From: Microcoleus sp. bin38.metabat.b11b12b14.051
GTDB taxonomy: Bacteria; Cyanobacteriota; Cyanobacteriia; Cyanobacteriales; Microcoleaceae
DNA length: 64,000 nt
Assembly: GCF_013299165.1 (NCBI RefSeq)
Contig: NZ_JAAFKD010000010.1
Coordinates: 146,818-210,817 of the forward strand
Direction of reading: 5' to 3'
Below the pieces are notes generated by a model, which saw only the letters and a program-made list of their open reading frames with translations, had not been told where the DNA came from and did not search any database. The translations under genes were made by a program, and so were the position numbers. Below, piece after piece: positions 55,503 through 63,768 of the stretch; position 1 is the stretch's first letter; each line of letters starts with the position of its first letter.

Positions 55503-56465
55503 TTACTTGCTGGTACCAGCAGTTTTCAGTATCCTCTTTGCTTCCTCAATATTTTGGGAAACAACTTTTCCTGATTCAATTAAGGCGGCTTTTTCTGTAT
55601 CGCTGAGTTCGAGTTCGACTACCTGTTCGACTCCCCGATATCCCAAGCGGCAGGGAGAACCTAAAAAGATATCTTGCACGCCGTATTCGCCGTGCAAATA
55701 AACTGAGCAAGGCAAGAGTCGCGATTGATTGAATAAAATAGATTGTACCATCAAACAGGCGGAAGATGCGGGTGCAAAATAGGCACTCGAAGTCTTCATC
55801 AATCCGACAATTTCTGCGCCGCCGTGGCGAGTGCGCTGTACGATGCGATCGATCGCCCCTGCATCCATCAGTTGAGCAATGGGAATGCCGTTGACTGTGG
55901 AATAGCGCGGTAAGGGTACCATCAAATCGCCGTGGGAACCGATGACTGTGGCGCACACTTCAGCAATGGAAACGCCCAATTCCATAGCAATAAAAGTTTG
56001 AAAGCGGGCGGAGTCGAGAATGCCGCCCATACCGATAACTCGGTGTTTTGGTAAATCCACAGCTTCCCAGGCTAGATAGGTCATGATATCTAGGGGATTT
56101 GTCACTACAATTAAGATTGCTTCGGGGGAATGGGCGAGCGCACTTTTGGCTGCTTCGGTGACAATTTGAGCGTTGATTTTAATTAAATCTTCGCGATTGA
56201 TACCTGGTTTGCGGGGAATGCCGGCGGCAATGACGATGATATTTGAGTTGGCTGTATCTATATAATTGTTTGTGCCGATGATTTGGCGATCGTGGCGTTC
56301 GACTCCCCGCGCTTGCATCAAGTCCAAAGCAACACCCTGCGGCCAACCTTCGACGATATCTAGCAATACTACATCTGCTAAATTTTTCTCGGCAATTCGT
56401 TGGGCTAAGGTGCTACCGACTTTACCTGCACCGATAATTGAGACGCGAGTTGATGGGGAATTCAT
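55503..56465 (-). CDS. mdh: Malate dehydrogenase (LDH-like type)
   Basis: 320 residues. NAD-binding loop IIGAGKVGSTLAQRIAEK, then DLMQARGVERHD, TNPLDIMTYLAWE and the catalytic His in VIGSHGDLMVPLPRYS near residue 180. Substrate-loop Arg residues and the tetrameric LDH-like length fit the bacterial MDH family. It oxidises malate to oxaloacetate with NAD+. In cyanobacteria it belongs to the open or branched TCA pathway together with enzymes such as AcnB. No operon partner. Start ATG 56465 begins MNSPSTRVSI; no strong ribosome site. Confidence 0.92.
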   Translation of the reverse strand: MNSPSTRVSIIGAGKVGSTLAQRIAEKNLADVVLLDIVEGWPQGVALDLMQARGVERHDRQIIGTNNYIDTANSNIIVIAAGIPRKPGINREDLIKINAQIVTEAAKSALAHSPEAILIVVTNPLDIMTYLAWEAVDLPKHRVIGMGGILDSARFQTFIAMELGVSIAEVCATVIGSHGDLMVPLPRYSTVNGIPIAQLMDAGAIDRIVQRTRHGGAEIVGLMKTSSAYFAPASSACLMVQSILFNQSRLLPCSVYLHGEYGVQDIFLGSPCRLGYRGVEQVVELELSDTEKAALIESGKVVSQNIEEAKRILKTAGTSK

Positions 56466-56559
56466 TCGATTTTAGATTGGGGATTTTAGATTTTAGATTT
56501 TCAGAATGAGCTTAATTGCGATCGAGCGCATTGTATGTAATCTACATTACCTTTACTCA

Positions 56560-56621
56560 GGTATGTTGTTGCGCTTCAGCGCTCTTTCATATATGAAAGA
56601 GTGCAAGCACAACAACGTACC
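56560..56621. repeat. Long hairpin with GTTGTTG and CTCTTTCATATATGAAAGAG
   Basis: Left arm GGTATGTTGTTGCGCTT ... CTCTTTCAT pairs with ATGAAAGAG ... AAGCACAACAACGTACC, only slightly bulged. It lies between the minus-strand ndhO and mdh genes and could terminate ndhO or act as a dispersed repeat. Confidence 0.75.
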
Positions 56622-56693
56622 TAAAAGTTAGCGAAGATCGGGAATAGTTCCAGTTGCGTCCAGAACCGACGGTAATGTTTTGTGTCGGTGAGT

Positions 56694-56909
56694 TTACTTA
56701 AAATCTTCGAGTTGGTCTACGCGCAGCCAAATATTTGGGGTGGGGACTTTGCCAAATTTGACGAAGGCGTAGTCGCCGCGAACATCCATCACTTCGCCTT
56801 TGGTTTCAAATAGATAGGAGGAAAAGCGCTGGTCACTGGCTTGGGCTTCTAGGCTGTTTTCCAATTTTTCGCGAATTGCACGGACTATGCTACCTTTTTT
56901 GATTGCCAT
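56694..56909 (-). CDS. ndhO: NAD(P)H-quinone oxidoreductase subunit O
   Basis: 71 residues from ATG 56909 ([20 protein letters not shown]); an earlier in-frame start at 56942 is not expected in the family. The whole length matches Ndh[50 protein letters not shown]. NdhO is an oxygenic-photosynthesis-specific subunit on the cytoplasmic side of cyanobacterial NDH-1, involved in cyclic electron flow and respiration. Single gene, on the same strand as its neighbours but separated from them. Confidence 0.93.
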   Translation of the reverse strand: MAIKKGSIVRAIREKLENSLEAQASDQRFSSYLFETKGEVMDVRGDYAFVKFGKVPTPNIWLRVDQLEDFK

Positions 56910-57134
56910 AATTTGCTCTGTTTCATTTATAAAAGTATACAAATTTTAATGCCGATTTGGCTTTAATACCAGTTAAAAAAGTCGGTGATTGAAGCTACAC
57001 GAACCAAGTTGTTGATTGAGTCGGCGGTTGAAACCGCGACTACACAAGCGAAGTCTGCCTCCGCAGACTGAAGATTCGGAAACTGAGATTTGGTATCTCT
57101 GTTAAATCCGGTAAAAAATCGGTTGCTGAATTGG

Positions 57135-58061
57135 TTATTTTTGGCAGGCGGGACAGAAATGAGTCGATCGCCCTGCTAATTTTATCTTGTCAATCGTTGT
57201 AGAGCAAGTGCGGCAGGGTTGACCGGCGCGATTGTACACCCAAGCGATGCCGCCGTAGTTGCCGTTGACGCCTTGGACGTTGAGAAAATTGCTGAATGTG
57301 GTGCCGCCGGAGGCGATCGCCTTTTGTAGAACTTGAATAATAGCTGTATGAATGCGATCGATTTGCTCTAGTGTCAAATCCGCGCACAGAGTTGTCGGCA
57401 TTACTCCCGACAAAAACAAAGTTTCGTCTGCGTAGATATTGCCCAAACCCGCTACCAGTGACTGGTCTAGCAATGCTGTTTTAATTGGTCGCGCCCGTCG
57501 GTGCAGCTTGCGGGCAAAATATTCTGTAGTAAATTGGTCGGAAAATGGTTCCGGGCCTAGGAGTTTCAGGCCGGTGACTGTGCTGTCTACTTCGGTTTCT
57601 GCGGGGACGTACCACATTTGACCGAAGGTGCGCTGATCTACAAACCGCAATTCTTGGTTTCCCTGAAAAAATAGCCGGACTCGCGCGTGTTTGGGCAGGG
57701 TTTCGGATTCGTTTACCCACAATAGTTGTCCAGTCATTCGTAGGTGAACGCCCAACCAGCCGGCTTTTGAAGGCAGAAGGGATGAGACAGAAGGGACTGG
57801 GAAGGAAGAAGAATCGGGAAGGGCGGGCACGGGGGCACCGCCCCTACATGGTGTCAGTTGCGATAGTTCTGCCAGGAGGTATTTGCCGCGCCTGTACCAA
57901 GATGCGATCGACTTTCCTTTGAGTTTTGTCAAAAAATCGGTCGCAGAGATGGAACGGGCGATCGAGCTATTTAACAGCACGTCTCCGCCCAAAATTTCGC
58001 GATCGAGGGTAAGTTGGTTCAAACCCCGGCAAATAGTCTCTACTTCTGGCAGTTCTGGCAC
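57135..58061 (-). CDS. mutM: Formamidopyrimidine-DNA glycosylase
   Basis: 308 residues. The catalytic N-terminus MPELPEVETICRGLNQ (Pro2 as nucleophile, Glu3), Lys in the SWYRRGKYLLAELS region, HLRMTGQLLW, the helix-two-turn-helix with DQSLVAGLGNIYADE, and the C-terminal zinc finger CRTCSTTI ... CPACQK are all present. It removes 8-oxoguanine and FapyG. About 30 residues between LLAELS and GWLGVHLRM (SQLTPCRGGAPVPALP and on, Pro/Ser-rich) are extra compared with the usual length and are coded by a GGGGGCACCGCCCCTAC repeat-like stretch near 57810-57860. It starts two bases after the psaE stop, so the two are probably co-transcribed. Confidence 0.93.
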   Translation of the reverse strand: MPELPEVETICRGLNQLTLDREILGGDVLLNSSIARSISATDFLTKLKGKSIASWYRRGKYLLAELSQLTPCRGGAPVPALPDSSSFPVPSVSSLLPSKAGWLGVHLRMTGQLLWVNESETLPKHARVRLFFQGNQELRFVDQRTFGQMWYVPAETEVDSTVTGLKLLGPEPFSDQFTTEYFARKLHRRARPIKTALLDQSLVAGLGNIYADETLFLSGVMPTTLCADLTLEQIDRIHTAIIQVLQKAIASGGTTFSNFLNVQGVNGNYGGIAWVYNRAGQPCRTCSTTIDKIKLAGRSTHFCPACQK

Positions 58062-58063
58062 AA

Positions 58064-58444
58064 TTAGCGCTGTTCTGTTCCTTGGTTGGGCGAACCTTCG
58101 ACGGTTCCGGGAGCTTCAGCACCGGGCTTGCTGCCGGCGGCAGTTTTCGGCTGCTGGGGGGTTGCTCCGCTGCCGGTTTTGCGGGTTTTCTCGTTGATCG
58201 TCGTTTGCTTGCCGCCGGAAGCGGCTGCTGCTGCTGCTGGTGCTTTGGCTTTGGGGGCTGCCACTTCCACTAATTCGCCTTGGGCGAAGTTGTTGGTGTT
58301 GACGCCTGCGTAATTTACGGTGCTAAAGCGAACGATTACTGGGTATTTAATGCCGCTTTGGTCTACCGTAGCAACGGTGCCCACTTCTTGATACCAGAAG
58401 GATTCTTTGCGGAGAATCCGGACTGTCGAACCGCGTTGAACCAT
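58064..58444 (-). CDS. psaE: Photosystem I subunit IV (PsaE) with long C-terminal extension
   Basis: 126 residues from ATG 58444 ([20 protein letters not shown]), with AAGGAA upstream. Residues 1-65 are a complete PsaE SH3-like barrel ([38 protein letters not shown]), the stromal/cytoplasmic PSI subunit that helps ferredoxin docking and cyclic flow. Usual length is about 70-75. Here about 60 more residues follow, rich in Ala, Pro, Gly, Lys and Thr ([30 protein letters not shown]), with no hydrophobic segment; they look disordered. The extension ends two bases before mutM. Core assignment is certain, the extension's role unknown. Confidence 0.95.
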   Translation of the reverse strand: MVQRGSTVRILRKESFWYQEVGTVATVDQSGIKYPVIVRFSTVNYAGVNTNNFAQGELVEVAAPKAKAPAAAAAASGGKQTTINEKTRKTGSGATPQQPKTAAGSKPGAEAPGTVEGSPNQGTEQR

Positions 58445-58830
58445 GAGCTTTGTTTCCTTTGCGATCAATAAATTGATAAAGCCATTTTTTTTACTTTAGT
58501 CGATCGCGCGTCGCATTTAAAGTCTGTAACGAAATTCTTCTCTGTTGCGCCGTGTTTTCGTTGCAGGTTTGTAAAGAAAAGTAAAGTTATTTTGCGGGCG
58601 ATCGCTGGAGTTGAAAAATAAATAAACAGACATTATCCGTTAAATGCAAGCAGGGCGATCGGGTTGATAAAAAAGTTTACAAATAGGATAGCGGGGCGGT
58701 CAGTTTGTGGCGGGGGTGTGAGGAGGCTCTGAGATTGTTGTCGGGGCCGCCAGGGGTTGAAAATCCCTGTCTCATAGCTAAAGTCGTCGGTCGCCGACTG
58801 AATATAGAATTGTATTTTTGGGGCGGGCAG
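58445..58830. other. Intergenic region upstream of psaE
   Basis: Holds the psaE promoter and leader on the minus strand. Two HIP1-type GCGATCGC sites lie at about 58600 and 58655. No gene; sequences left of the 85-bp array show no other structure. Confidence 0.45.
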
Positions 58831-59375
58831 ATTGTATTTTGGGGCGGGCAAGATGCCCACCCCACAAGAAAATTTAGTTTTGTGGAACAGGCATCTTGCC
58901 TGTTCCTAACAATGATTGTATTTTGGGGCGGGCAAGATGCCCACCCCACAAGAAAATTTAATTTTTGTGGAACAGGCATCTTGCCTGTTCCTAACAATGA
59001 TTGTATTTTGGGGCGGGCAAGATGCCCACCCCACAAGAAAATTTAATTTTTGTGGAACAGGCATCTTGCCTGTTCCTAACAATGATTGTATTTTGGGGCG
59101 GGCAAGATGCCCACCCCACAAGAAAATTTAATTTTTGTGGAACAGGCATCTTGCCTGTTCCTAACAATGATTGTATTTTGGGGCGGGCAAGATGCCCACC
59201 CCACAAGAAAATTTAATTTTTGTGGAACAGGCATCTTGCCTGTTCCTAACAATGATTGTATTTTGGGGCGGGCAAGATGCCCACCCCACAAGAAAATTTA
59301 GTTTTTGTGGAACAGGCATCTTGCCTGTTCCTAACAATGATTGTGGAACAGGCATCTTGCCTGTTCCTAACAATG
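58831..59375. repeat. 85-bp tandem array, six copies plus a partial, each with two hairpins
   Basis: Copies start at 58831, 58915, 59000, 59085, 59170 and 59255. Each runs ATTGTATTTTGGGGCGGGCA, AGATGCCCACCCCACAAGAA, AATTTAATTTTTGTGGAACA, GGCATCTTGCCTGTTCCTAA, CAATG and includes the palindromes TGGGGCGGGCA/TGCCCACCCCA and AACAGGCAtctTGCCTGTT. Copies are almost identical, so expansion is recent. Overlapping 71-codon frames on both strands are artefacts of the repeat. The array ends about 85 bases before the ATPase gene. Confidence 0.95.
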
Positions 59376-59458
59376 GTGGAAGATATGAGATTAATTAACC
59401 TTGTATTTAATTATCTGGCCGCGCTAAACTATTGCAAAGTATGGGAAATATTTAAGTT

Positions 59459-61510
59459 ATGTCGTTAGTTGATTTAGCTAATACTAAAGTTAGGGTTATT
59501 GGATGCAGTGCGATCATGGGTGTTGCGCCAATGATTGCTAGCGCGATCGCCAATCCGGGTGTGACAGCAGCATTGGGTGCGATGGCTAATCCCGTCGTTG
59601 GGGGCATTGCTATTTTAGCGACGATTGCCGGTGGGATTGCGGGGAATATGGCTGCTAATGATTTGGGGAATCGGATGGCCGAAAAGTTGGCGAAAAATCC
59701 GAATATTCTTGATAATCACGATTTGATTAAGGCGGCTGGTGAGGCGATCGGCTATATTCTCAAGGATGTCGCTACTAAGTCACCTGAGTTTACCGCACTA
59801 GCCCTTAGTAAAAATTCGTCTGCCAGGGATTTAGATAATTTAGCTGAGAAGACTCCTAAATATTGGCAGAACATTAACATACAAGCGGCTGATTTGTCAA
59901 GGGGTTTAAATATTTCCGAAGAGCAACTGACTCTGATTTTTTCGGCGGATGCTGCGGAGTTCGATCGGGTTACGGGATTGACACCGGAAGATTGGGCAAG
60001 ATTCATCGAGGAATTCGCCCGCAGCGAGGGGAAATCCTTTGATGCAGAAATCGTCGAATTCGTGGCGCAAAGACTCTACGCAACTTTCCCGCAGGCGTAC
60101 CGGGAAGTGCTGAAACAAGATGCGGCGACGGGAGGACAAAAGTTTGCGGCGATGCTGTTGAATTTGCACCAAGTTGCTTTGGCCCAGCTTAAGGATTTGG
60201 GGCTGCAAAATGGGGAGATTCTCGACAAGTTGGAGGAGGTGGCTACGCAGCAGCAGATTTGTCAAGTGATGGCGAAGTTGGGCGCGATCGAAATTGAGAT
60301 CCGGGATGATTTGGCGCAGATTCGGGCATTGCTGCAAAGATATATCGATCCTGCTGCGCCGAGTTTGCCGATTTCCTTCAAATCCGAGACGATTATTCAG
60401 GACAGAATTAAAGACTTTACCGGTCGGAAATTTGTGTTTGAAGCAATTAATGAGTTTCTGAGGATAAAGCCGAAGGGCTATTTTGTTTTAGAAGCGGAAC
60501 CGGGTGTTGGGAAAAGCGCGATTATGGCTACCTGTGTGGTGATGCTGAAGCGACGCTGCGTTACTCATTTCAACTCGCAACCCGACGGGATTATCAGCGC
60601 TAAAACTTTTTTGGAAAATGCTTGTCTTCAGTTAATTGAAGGTTTTAACCTGAAAGACAAGTATCCGCGACTGCCGGAAAATGCCCTGGAAAATAACAAT
60701 TTTCTAGGCGATTTGCTGAAGGAAGTCAGCGCTAAATCTAGCAGAGATAAAAAAATAATTTTTGTAGTAGATGCGCTGGATGAAGTTGATTGGAATAATC
60801 AAATTAGCGGTAGCAATGTTTCGTATTTGCCTAACGACTTGCCGGATAATGTTTATTTTATTGTCTCGAAGCGGCCGGAATTTCTGCCTATGCCGGCAGC
60901 TAATAAGACAGTTTTTGATTTGATGGAGTACGGTGCAGAAAGTCTGGAAGATGTCAAGGCTTATCTGGCTAAACGCACGGAGAGAAGCCAGTTAATTCAG
61001 GATTGGATTAAAGCTCGAAATTTGCAGCGGGAACAGTTTGTGACGGCGGTAGCCGAGAAAAGCGAAAAGAAATTTATCTATCTCCGGTACATTCTGGATG
61101 AAATTGAAGGCGGTACTTACAATGATGTGAATTTGAACGAATTGCCAGAGGGTTTGCTGGGATATTATCAAAAGCACTGGGGACAGATGATCGGTCGGGA
61201 AGACGATCCTCTGCTGGAATTGAAGGTTAAGATTATCTATTACCTGTCGCAAGCAGAGGAACCAGTTTCTTGTCGCTGGTTGGCTAAATCTGCCAGCGAG
61301 AAAAATGTGATGAAGGTACAACAGGTACTCGGAAAATGGAATTCGTTTTTGCGACAGGAGAAAGTAGGGAAGGAAACTCGATATACTATCTATCACAACA
61401 GTTTTCGGCAGTTTCTCGAAGCTGATGAAACTGTACAGTCGGCGGGAATCACACTGGAAGATATTAACGATGACATTAGCGATAACTCTACAGGAGGAGC
61501 GCCGCTATGA
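59459..61510 (+). CDS. NACHT-like STAND ATPase with glycine-rich hydrophobic N-terminus
   Basis: 683 residues. Residues 12-68 are hydrophobic and Gly/Ala-rich (VIGCSAIMGVAPMIASAIAN, PVVGGIAILATIAGGIAGN), able to form one or two glycine-zipper-like membrane helices. A helical region follows, then the ATPase: Walker A EAEPGVGKSAIMATC near 344-358 and Walker B KIIFVVDALDEVDWN near 428-442, the DALDE form typical of NACHT-type STAND proteins. A winged-helix/helical region ends in TRYTIYHNSFRQFLEADETV, similar to the piece that precedes WD40 repeats in fused cyanobacterial NACHT-WD40 proteins. Stop overlaps the WD40 gene's start (ATGA, 61507-61510). Proposed role: sensor-triggered oligomeric effector of conflict or immunity type, by analogy only. 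Confidence 0.82.
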   Translation: MSLVDLANTKVRVIGCSAIMGVAPMIASAIANPGVTAALGAMANPVVGGIAILATIAGGIAGNMAANDLGNRMAEKLAKNPNILDNHDLIKAAGEAIGYILKDVATKSPEFTALALSKNSSARDLDNLAEKTPKYWQNINIQAADLSRGLNISEEQLTLIFSADAAEFDRVTGLTPEDWARFIEEFARSEGKSFDAEIVEFVAQRLYATFPQAYREVLKQDAATGGQKFAAMLLNLHQVALAQLKDLGLQNGEILDKLEEVATQQQICQVMAKLGAIEIEIRDDLAQIRALLQRYIDPAAPSLPISFKSETIIQDRIKDFTGRKFVFEAINEFLRIKPKGYFVLEAEPGVGKSAIMATCVVMLKRRCVTHFNSQPDGIISAKTFLENACLQLIEGFNLKDKYPRLPENALENNNFLGDLLKEVSAKSSRDKKIIFVVDALDEVDWNNQISGSNVSYLPNDLPDNVYFIVSKRPEFLPMPAANKTVFDLMEYGAESLEDVKAYLAKRTERSQLIQDWIKARNLQREQFVTAVAEKSEKKFIYLRYILDEIEGGTYNDVNLNELPEGLLGYYQKHWGQMIGREDDPLLELKVKIIYYLSQAEEPVSCRWLAKSASEKNVMKVQQVLGKWNSFLRQEKVGKETRYTIYHNSFRQFLEADETVQSAGITLEDINDDISDNSTGGAPL

Positions 61511-63768
61511 GCGATTTAGGTGTGTGGTTGGCGCAGCAGTGTCAGGAAGATCGAGATTTGTTGGTGAAATACCAACCGAAGAGATTTGCGAAACGGGGGA
61601 AGGTTGACCGTTATTGTGCTTGGTTGACGGATTTCGGTTTTATTCAGATGAAACTGGAGGTGTTGGGGGTACAAGCGCTAATTGATGATTATGATTTGGC
61701 GAGAATTTCTGATGTGTTGCTGTCTCAGGAGCAAAGTCAAACTCTGAGATTGATTCAAGCGGCAATTCGCAAGTCGGCGCACGTTTTGGAGAAGGATAAA
61801 ACGCAATTGGCAGGGCATTTGTGGGGGAGGTTGCTGGATTTTGAAATACCTCAGATTCAGGGGATGCTGGAACAGGCGAAGCAATCGAAAGATAGTCCTT
61901 GGTTGCGGCCTTTGAAGGCTAATTTAGAGAGGGCAAATGAAGGTGCGTTGCGGACGCTTGCCGGTCATAGTGAGGGGGTAAATGCAGTGGCGATCGCACG
62001 CGACGGAAAAACAGCGATTTCGGCTTCATCGGATAAAACCCTGAAAATCTGGGACATCCAGCGCGGTACTGAACTTTTAACTCTCATCGGTCATACTCGC
62101 TGGGTAATTGCAGTAGCGATCGCACCAGACGGCAAAACAGCGATTTCGGCATCCTCTGATAAAACCCTGAAAATATGGGACACCGAGACAGGCCGGGAAC
62201 TGAAAACTCTCATCGGTCATAGTGACTATGTAAATGCAGTGGCGATCGCACGCGACGGAAAAACCGCGATTTCGGCATCCAAGGATCATACCCTGAAAAT
62301 CTGGGACACCGAGACAGGCCGGGAACTGAAAACTCTCACGGGTCATAGTAGCTGGGTAAGAGCAGTGGCGATCGCACCAGACGGAAAAACCGCGATTTCG
62401 GCATCCAAGGATCATACCCTGAAAATATGGGACACCGAGACAGGCTGTGAACTGAAAACTCTCACGGGTCATAGTGGCTCGGTAAATTCAGTGGCGATCG
62501 CACGTGACGGAAAAACCGCGATTTCGGCATCCGGGGATAAAACCCTGAAAATCTGGGATACCGAGACAGGCTCAGAACTGAAAACTCTCATCGGTCATAG
62601 TGAGTTGGTAAGAGCAGTGGCGATCGCACCGGACGAAAAAACAGCGATTTCCGCTTCAGAGGATAATACCCTGAAAATCTGGGATGCCGAGACAGGCTCA
62701 GAACTGAAAACTCTTACCGGTCATAGTACCTGGGTAAATTCAGTGGCGATCGCACGTGACGGAAAAACCGCGATTTCCGCATCTCATGATAAAACCCTGA
62801 AAATCTGGGACACCGAGACAGGCTCAGAACTGAAAACTCTCACGGGTCATAGTGACGGGGTAACAGCAGTGGCGATCGCACCCGACGGAAAAACCGCGAT
62901 TTCGGCATCCGCAGTGGCGATCACACCCAAGGGAAAAACAGGGATTTCCGCTTCAGAGGATAATACCCTGAAAATCTGGGACACCGAGACAGGCTCAGAA
63001 CTGAAAACTCTCACGGGTCATAGTGACGGGTTAACAGCAGTGGCGATCGCACCCGACGGAAAAACCGCGATTTCGGCATCCTGGGATGAAACCCTGAAAA
63101 TCTGGGACACCGAGACAGGCTGTGAACTGAAAACTCTCACTGGTCATAGTAGCTTGGTAACAGCAGTGGCGATCGCACCAAACGGAAAAACAGCGATTTC
63201 GGCTTCAGAGGATAAAACACTGAAAATCTGGGACACCGAGACAGGCTGTGAACTGAAAACTCTCACCGGTCATAGTGAGGGGGTAACAGCAGTGGCGATC
63301 ACACCCGACGGAAAAACCGCGATTTCGGCATCCTGGGATGAAACCCTGAAAATCTGGGACACCGAGACAGGCTGTGAACTGAAAACTCTCACGGGTCATA
63401 GTAGCTGGGTAAGAGCAGTCGCGATCGCACCCGACGGAAAAACCGTGATTTCGGCATCCTGGGATGAAACCCTGAAAATCTGGGACACCGAGACAGGCTG
63501 TGAACTGAAAACTCTCACGGGTCATAGTAGCGTGGTAAGAGCAGTCGCGATCGCACCCAACGGTAAAACCGCGATTTCCGCTTCCGATGATAGAACCCTG
63601 AAAATCTGGGATTTGCTCACAGGTAAAGAGGTTGCTAGTTTCAGCGGAGATGGTACGTTTAATGGCTGTGCTTTTGCGCCTGATGGAGTGACAGTTGTAG
63701 CGGGCGATTCGTCGGGCCGGGTGCATTTCCTGCGTTTGGAGGGAATGGGGGATTTGGGCGATGTTTGA
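61507..63768 (+). CDS. WD40-repeat protein, two seven-bladed propellers, partner of the STAND ATPase
   Basis: 753 residues. N-terminal helical domain about 1-140 (VDRYCAWLTDFGFIQMKLEV, QTLRLIQAAIRKSAHVLEKD, LAGHLWGRLLDFEIPQI), as found between NTPase and WD40 parts in fused relatives, then fourteen 42-residue WD40 units with the consensus ELKTLTGHSxxVxAVAIAPD and GKTAISASxDxTLKIWDTET. Unit 8 is a hybrid: its end is replaced by an extra AVAITPKGKTGISAS. Unit 14 is divergent and caps the array. Variation between units is concentrated after GHS and around SASxDxT. Every unit encodes VAIA with GCGATCGCA (or a one-base variant). Likely the recognition subunit; translation is coupled to the ATPase gene. 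Confidence 0.9.
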   Translation: MSDLGVWLAQQCQEDRDLLVKYQPKRFAKRGKVDRYCAWLTDFGFIQMKLEVLGVQALIDDYDLARISDVLLSQEQSQTLRLIQAAIRKSAHVLEKDKTQLAGHLWGRLLDFEIPQIQGMLEQAKQSKDSPWLRPLKANLERANEGALRTLAGHSEGVNAVAIARDGKTAISASSDKTLKIWDIQRGTELLTLIGHTRWVIAVAIAPDGKTAISASSDKTLKIWDTETGRELKTLIGHSDYVNAVAIARDGKTAISASKDHTLKIWDTETGRELKTLTGHSSWVRAVAIAPDGKTAISASKDHTLKIWDTETGCELKTLTGHSGSVNSVAIARDGKTAISASGDKTLKIWDTETGSELKTLIGHSELVRAVAIAPDEKTAISASEDNTLKIWDAETGSELKTLTGHSTWVNSVAIARDGKTAISASHDKTLKIWDTETGSELKTLTGHSDGVTAVAIAPDGKTAISASAVAITPKGKTGISASEDNTLKIWDTETGSELKTLTGHSDGLTAVAIAPDGKTAISASWDETLKIWDTETGCELKTLTGHSSLVTAVAIAPNGKTAISASEDKTLKIWDTETGCELKTLTGHSEGVTAVAITPDGKTAISASWDETLKIWDTETGCELKTLTGHSSWVRAVAIAPDGKTVISASWDETLKIWDTETGCELKTLTGHSSVVRAVAIAPNGKTAISASDDRTLKIWDLLTGKEVASFSGDGTFNGCAFAPDGVTVVAGDSSGRVHFLRLEGMGDLGDV

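Noticed and set aside
58677..59468. Series of overlapping 70-119 codon frames on both strands over the 85-bp array
   Set aside because: Repeat artefacts: the same peptide recurs on each unit in both directions.
62077..62472. Antisense frame across the WD40 units (and a similar one at 63205-63726)
   Set aside because: Shadow of the 126-bp repeat; repeats of CLGVPDFQG with no independent support.
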